A stretch of 17,058 nt of DNA. It comes from Deltaproteobacteria bacterium. Lineage in GTDB: Bacteria > Desulfobacterota > GWC2-55-46. Of the stretch, positions 13,543 to 17,058 are shown piece by piece (positions within the stretch are counted from its first letter, which is position 1; every line of letters starts with the position of its first letter). A program made the translations under genes and the position numbers. The notes beneath the pieces were generated by a model that saw nothing but the letters and a program-made list of their open reading frames with translations, had not been told where the DNA came from and searched no databases. The stretch is from contig JAKAIQ010000010.1 in NCBI GenBank assembly GCA_021825035.1, forward strand, positions 1 to 17,058, in the 5' to 3' direction.

Positions 13543-14647
13543 AAAACATCATTTTTTTCGCCTTCATTCCGAGGGACTCCGCGAGGCGCGCGTTCGTGAC
13601 CGCGCCGTTATGAATGTTCACTGCCTTCATCATCGCCGGGTCTTTTTCGACCGCCTGCCTCAGGCCGAGGTTCGCGAGCTTGAGCATGTAGGGGAGGGTC
13701 GCGTTGGTCAAGGCGTATGTCGAGGTCATCGGGACCGCCCCCGGCATGTTCGTAACGCAATAGTGCAAGACCCCTTCGACTTCATATACCGGGTCGGTGT
13801 GCGTCGTGGGCCGGGTGGTCTCGATGCAGCCGCCCTGGTCTACCGACACGTCAACGATGACCGAGCCTTTTTTCATGAGCCCTAGCATCTCTCTTGTGAC
13901 GACCCTCGGCGTCCTCGCACCCGGTATGTGGACGGCCCCTATGAGAAGGTCGGTCTTTTCAAGGGAATCCTCCACGTTATGAGCGTTGGACACCAGGGTG
14001 TTTATCCTGCCGGCGTGGAGATCGTCGAGCGTCCTCAGCCTCCCGGCGCTCGTATCGAGCGCCGTCACCTCCGCTCCGAGGCCGAGCGCGGCCTTTGCGG
14101 CGTTGGCGCCGACCACCCCCGCGCCTATGATCGTGACGTTGCCCCGCCGAACCCCCGGAACACCTCCGAGCAGGACGCCTTCGCCGCCGTAGGCCTTCAT
14201 GAGATAGTGCGCGCCCGCCTGCACGGAAAGCCTCCCCGCGACCTCGCTCATCGGGGTGAGCGCAGGGAGCGTGCCGTCCTCAAGCTCAAGCGTCTCGTAG
14301 GCGATGGCGGTCACGTTCTTTTCAAGAAGCTCCTGCGCGAGCCCGCGGCCCGAGGCGAGATGGAAGAACGTGAATATGACGAGTCCGCTTCTGAAGTACG
14401 GGTACTCCGCCGGCATCGGCTCCTTGACCTTGAAGACCACGTCGGCCCCTGCGAAGACCTCGCCGGGAGAGGGGATTATCTCAGCCCCCGCGCGCTCGAA
14501 CTCCCGGTCGGCTATGGAGCTTCCGGCCCCGGCGCCGGACTCCACGAGCACCGTGTGTCCGGCGTCGGTCAAGGCACGCACCCCGGAAGGCACTATCGCC
14601 ACCCTGTATTCGTTATCCTTTATCTCCTTCGGCACGCCTATTTTCAT
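13541..14647 (-). CDS. ald: Alanine dehydrogenase
   Basis: NAD-dependent cytoplasmic enzyme interconverting L-alanine and pyruvate plus ammonia. The 368-residue product matches the family from MKIGVPKEIK. Catalytic and substrate residues are in place: R15 (NEYRVA), K75 (KVKEP) and H96 (FTFFHLAS). The nucleotide fold reads GAGVVGANAAKAALGLGAEV, and the later DVSVDQGGC holds the catalytic Asp. The start is ATG 14647 because AAAGGGG lies about 5 bp before it; the frame continues to a TTG at 14662 that would add five residues. It is 43 bp downstream of the deacetylase gene. In context it can link fixed C1/acetyl carbon, through pyruvate, to amino acids, or catabolise alanine. Confidence 0.95.
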   Translation of the reverse strand: MKIGVPKEIKDNEYRVAIVPSGVRALTDAGHTVLVESGAGAGSSIADREFERAGAEIIPSPGEVFAGADVVFKVKEPMPAEYPYFRSGLVIFTFFHLASGRGLAQELLEKNVTAIAYETLELEDGTLPALTPMSEVAGRLSVQAGAHYLMKAYGGEGVLLGGVPGVRRGNVTIIGAGVVGANAAKAALGLGAEVTALDTSAGRLRTLDDLHAGRINTLVSNAHNVEDSLEKTDLLIGAVHIPGARTPRVVTREMLGLMKKGSVIVDVSVDQGGCIETTRPTTHTDPVYEVEGVLHYCVTNMPGAVPMTSTYALTNATLPYMLKLANLGLRQAVEKDPAMMKAVNIHNGAVTNARLAESLGMKAKKMMF

Positions 14648-14690
14648 GAATACCCCTTTCAAGAGTTTTAAGCCTGCGCCGCGCGCCCGC

Positions 14691-15830
14691 TCAACCCCGC
14701 TTAACGAGCGGCAGGACCTCGGTCTTCAGGAACTCGATGTCTTTTTCGAGCGCGTCCGTCGCGGAACCGCTCAAGGGCACGGCCTTGAAGGGCTTGTCCC
14801 TCAGGAAGGTCGACCGGAAGATATCGTTATTTTTGGAGTAGAAATCATCGGGCATCACTTCCGGGGCCTTCGCGCCGTTCATTATGGCCCAGGCGAGCGT
14901 CCAGGCCCTCGCGCAGTTGCCGATGTCGTAACCGCCTCCGCCGAGGGCGACCCACGGGAGGCCCATGGCGCTGAAATCCTTGACCATCTCCTCAAAGCCG
15001 TTCGTCGTGAGGCTCAAGTTGGCCATGGGGTCGGTCTCGAAGGTATCGACACCGAGCTGCGTAACGAGTATGTCGGGCTTGAAGGCCATTATGAACTCCG
15101 GCACTACCTTCCTGAACGCCGCTACGAACGCCTCGTCCCCGGCTCCGGGCGGAAACGGAAGATTGACCGAGTAGCCCCTCCCTTCCTTCATTCCCATATC
15201 CGTAACGAAACCGGTTCCCGGAAAAAGCCACTGCCCGCTTTCATGTAGCGATATGGTAAGCACCCTGTCGGAATCGTAGAAGGCGTACTCGACCCCGTCG
15301 CCGTGGTGGGCGTCTATGTCCACGTAGGCCACCCGCCGGCCGTGATTCACGAGATGCTTTATGGCTATCGCCGGGTCGTTTATGTAACAGAAGCCCGACG
15401 CCCGATTGGGCATGGCGTGATGAAGTCCGCCCGCTATGTTGAACGCGACCGCCGCCTGTCCGGTCATGACGAGGTCAGCCGCCATGATCGACGCGCCGGT
15501 GCAATAGCGCGACCATTCGTAGACCCCGTTGAACACCGGGTTGTCGCCGAAGCCCAGGCCGTGGGCCGGGCCGTCCACCGGGATTATGCCGGTATTCGCC
15601 TCTTTGAGGATTTTGAGGTATTCCTGGGAGTGGAAAAGCCGCAGGTCGCTTTCGCGCGCCTGCCGGGCCTCCGCCAGAGCGGCGTTCGGTAGATCGAAGA
15701 GGCCGAGCTTTTCGATCAGTTCATGCGTGAGCTTGAGCCGCACGGGCTTCATCGGATGGTTTGCGCCGTAGAAAAAAGAGCCGAACTTCTCGGAATAGAG
15801 AAAGGCCGTCTTCTTCACAGACTTCTTCAT
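14691..15830 (-). CDS. Histone deacetylase family protein (AcuC-like)
   Basis: Zinc-dependent amidohydrolase of the class I HDAC/AcuC family; bacterial AcuC deacetylates acetyl-CoA synthetase, and other members act on acetylpolyamines or lysine acyl groups. The 379-residue product has all active-site parts: GGLHHA (H137, H138), DIDAHHGDG (D173 and H175 as zinc ligands), QLGVD (D262, third ligand) and the transition-state Tyr in GGGGY (Y301). GFCYINDPA is typical. GAAGG lies immediately before the ATG. It is 42 bp after metV and 43 bp before ald. Placed among C1 and pyruvate-forming enzymes, it may reverse acetylation of a central-carbon enzyme, but the target is not visible. An acs gene, the usual AcuC partner, is not in the window. 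Confidence 0.92.
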   Translation of the reverse strand: MKKSVKKTAFLYSEKFGSFFYGANHPMKPVRLKLTHELIEKLGLFDLPNAALAEARQARESDLRLFHSQEYLKILKEANTGIIPVDGPAHGLGFGDNPVFNGVYEWSRYCTGASIMAADLVMTGQAAVAFNIAGGLHHAMPNRASGFCYINDPAIAIKHLVNHGRRVAYVDIDAHHGDGVEYAFYDSDRVLTISLHESGQWLFPGTGFVTDMGMKEGRGYSVNLPFPPGAGDEAFVAAFRKVVPEFIMAFKPDILVTQLGVDTFETDPMANLSLTTNGFEEMVKDFSAMGLPWVALGGGGYDIGNCARAWTLAWAIMNGAKAPEVMPDDFYSKNNDIFRSTFLRDKPFKAVPLSGSATDALEKDIEFLKTEVLPLVKRG

Positions 15831-15872
15831 CCCTTCAAAGAAAAGGCTTGGGAGGCGGCGCCCGCGGTCAGA

Positions 15873-16553
15873 CTATTTCTTGTCCCTGTCGAGCGGCCTG
15901 GCCGGATTCCTCAGGAGCGTCTTTCTGGGACGCGTGGCGACCGAATGGTCCTTCGGAGGCGTAATTTTTTTCATCAGGTGAAGCCTTCCCTGTTTTTTAA
16001 GTCTTGCGTATATCCTTGCCCACGCGCATTCGTTTTGAGCGTCGACCTCGCACATCCCGTCCACCACGCCGCCGCACGGCCCGTTAAGCAGGCCTTTCGG
16101 GCATTCCGTATGCGGGCATATTCCCGCCGTGTCGTCGAGCACGCATTCGCCGCAGAGCGAGCAGCCCTCGAAAAACCTCCCGTACCTCTCGACCGTTGCA
16201 AGATAGAGCGAATCGAGGGCCGGCAGAACCGGAACGTCATCCCTGGCCGCGTCCGCGACCGTCCGGACGCCAGCGCCGCAGGCAAGCACGAGGACGGCGT
16301 CCGCGCCATCCGGCCCGTCTTTTTCCCTGTATTCCTTCAAGACCATCTGCCTGTAGCACGTCACCTCGGGAAGCGAGCTGCCTATGACCTCGAACCCGTT
16401 TTCCGTCAGCCTGCGCGCCATCTCCTCGAGCTCTTTTTTCCCGCCGGTATTGCACTGCTCGGCGCAGGTGTCGCAGCCGAAAAGATAGACCCGCTTCCTG
16501 CCTTCGAGGGCCTGGGTTATCTCGCTTAATTCCTTTTTCCTGGTGATTATCAT
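15873..16553 (-). CDS. metV: MetV, methylenetetrahydrofolate reductase C-terminal-domain protein
   Basis: A 226-residue cysteine-rich protein of the MTHFR_C family (PF12225). In acetogens MetV is the partner of the MetF flavoprotein in reduction of methylene-THF to methyl-THF, with roles in zinc or iron-sulfur binding and electron transfer. The N-terminal cysteine group C27-x2-C30-x3-C34 (FGCDTCAEQC) and the later block CSLCGEC...CPHTECPKGLLNGPCGG...CEV...CAW are diagnostic. The ATG follows the folD TAG with no base between, so translation is coupled. No separate metF is seen; it is expected outside the window. The basic C-terminal tail (RPRKTLLRNPARPLDRDKK) follows the usual end of the family. 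Confidence 0.93.
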   Translation of the reverse strand: MIITRKKELSEITQALEGRKRVYLFGCDTCAEQCNTGGKKELEEMARRLTENGFEVIGSSLPEVTCYRQMVLKEYREKDGPDGADAVLVLACGAGVRTVADAARDDVPVLPALDSLYLATVERYGRFFEGCSLCGECVLDDTAGICPHTECPKGLLNGPCGGVVDGMCEVDAQNECAWARIYARLKKQGRLHLMKKITPPKDHSVATRPRKTLLRNPARPLDRDKK

Positions 16554-17058
16554 CTATCGTCCGGCCCCTGCAAGGCTCATCCTCGCGGCCGCGACCGTGT
16601 TATGGAGGAGCATTGCTATCGTCATCGGCCCGACCCCGCCGGGCACCGGGGTTATCCATGACGCGTTCCTGGCCGCCGCCGCGAACTCGACGTCGCCGAC
16701 GAGTTTTCCGTCCGGAAGCCTGTTTATGCCGACGTCGATCACGACGGCCCCTTCCTTTATCCACTCGCCTTTAACGAACTCGTGCTTCCCCAGGGCCGCC
16801 ACGACGATGTCGCCCCTTCTTATCTTCTCTTCGATGTTTCTCGTCCTCGAATGGCAGACCGTGACCGTCGCGTTCCGCTTGAGCATCATGAGCGCCATCG
16901 GCTTTCCCACGATATTGCTCCTTCCGACGATAACCGCCTCCCTGCCCGACACGTCGATGCGAACCGCTTCGAGCATCTTCATTATGCCGAGCGGCGTGCA
17001 TGGCTGGAGGAGCGGATTTCCGGCGACCAGCCTGCCCAGATTGTATGGATGAAAGCCG
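16554..17058 (-). CDS. folD: FolD, methylene-THF dehydrogenase/cyclohydrolase, N-terminus outside window
   Basis: Bifunctional cytoplasmic enzyme of folate C1 metabolism: methenyl-THF cyclohydrolase plus NAD(P)-dependent methylene-THF dehydrogenase. The frame is open to the window edge, so the N-terminal part, including the catalytic Lys, is missing. Visible are GFHPYNLGRL, PCTPLGIM, VVGRSNIVGKPMA-type sequence (IVGRSNIVGKPMA), TVCHSRT, GAVVIDVGINR and the C-terminal signature PVPGGVGPMTIAMLL. The ATG at 16982 is internal and not the start. The stop TAG abuts the metV ATG. Together with Fhs it supplies the formyl to methylene steps, and MetV belongs to the following reduction. Confidence 0.97.
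   Translation of the reverse strand, partial: GFHPYNLGRLVAGNPLLQPCTPLGIMKMLEAVRIDVSGREAVIVGRSNIVGKPMALMMLKRNATVTVCHSRTRNIEEKIRRGDIVVAALGKHEFVKGEWIKEGAVVIDVGINRLPDGKLVGDVEFAAAARNASWITPVPGGVGPMTIAMLLHNTVAAARMSLAGAGR

Overview
The window looks like a piece of chromosome from an anaerobic Gram-negative bacterium with a GC-rich genome. Three folate C1 genes of the Wood-Ljungdahl methyl branch (folD, metV, fhs) point to anaerobic C1 metabolism. An inner-membrane LplT-Aas fusion and a signal-peptide-bearing repeat protein point to a two-membrane cell envelope. A Desulfobacterota- or Nitrospirota-like organism would fit, but this is inference and nothing here fixes the taxon.

Layout. At the left edge, on the plus strand, is the 3' part of a QseC/CusS/PmrB-type sensor histidine kinase with its own terminator. 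Behind it (1437-1901) are two very short membrane-protein genes (43 and 35 codons). Each is preceded by the same promoter layout: a direct repeat TCTAAY-N5-YTTAAT, then exactly 11 bp, then a -10 element TATAAT or TACAAT. This is the kind of site bound by PmrA/QseB-class response regulators, so the two peptides are probably controlled by the two-component system whose kinase is beside them. I regard this as the most interesting part of the window.

All remaining genes are on the minus strand. In transcription order (right to left) the first block is folD (cut by the window edge), metV, an AcuC-like histone-deacetylase-family protein, alanine dehydrogenase, a slightly divergent formate-tetrahydrofolate ligase and a three-domain LplT-PlsC-acyl-ACP synthetase. 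This block links folate C1 chemistry, alanine/pyruvate interconversion, lysine deacylation and membrane lysophospholipid repair. It ends at a hairpin with a T-tract near 8270-8298.

Next comes a more AT-rich segment (about 5140-8330). It holds a SleB-like cell-wall hydrolase without a signal peptide, followed 27 bp later by a secreted, internally duplicated Sel1-repeat protein. The six cysteines of the Sel1 protein fall in three pairs, all spaced 35 residues apart. This pair may be an acquired cell-wall/envelope module.

The last genes are a U32-family protein with UbiU-like cysteine spacing, an FmdB-type zinc ribbon protein, an inositol-monophosphatase-family phosphatase and a YvlD-family four-helix membrane protein. 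Recognisable sigma70-type promoters precede the U32 and FmdB genes, and a 14-bp perfect-stem terminator follows the YvlD gene. I saw no RNA genes, insertion sequences or CRISPR arrays.
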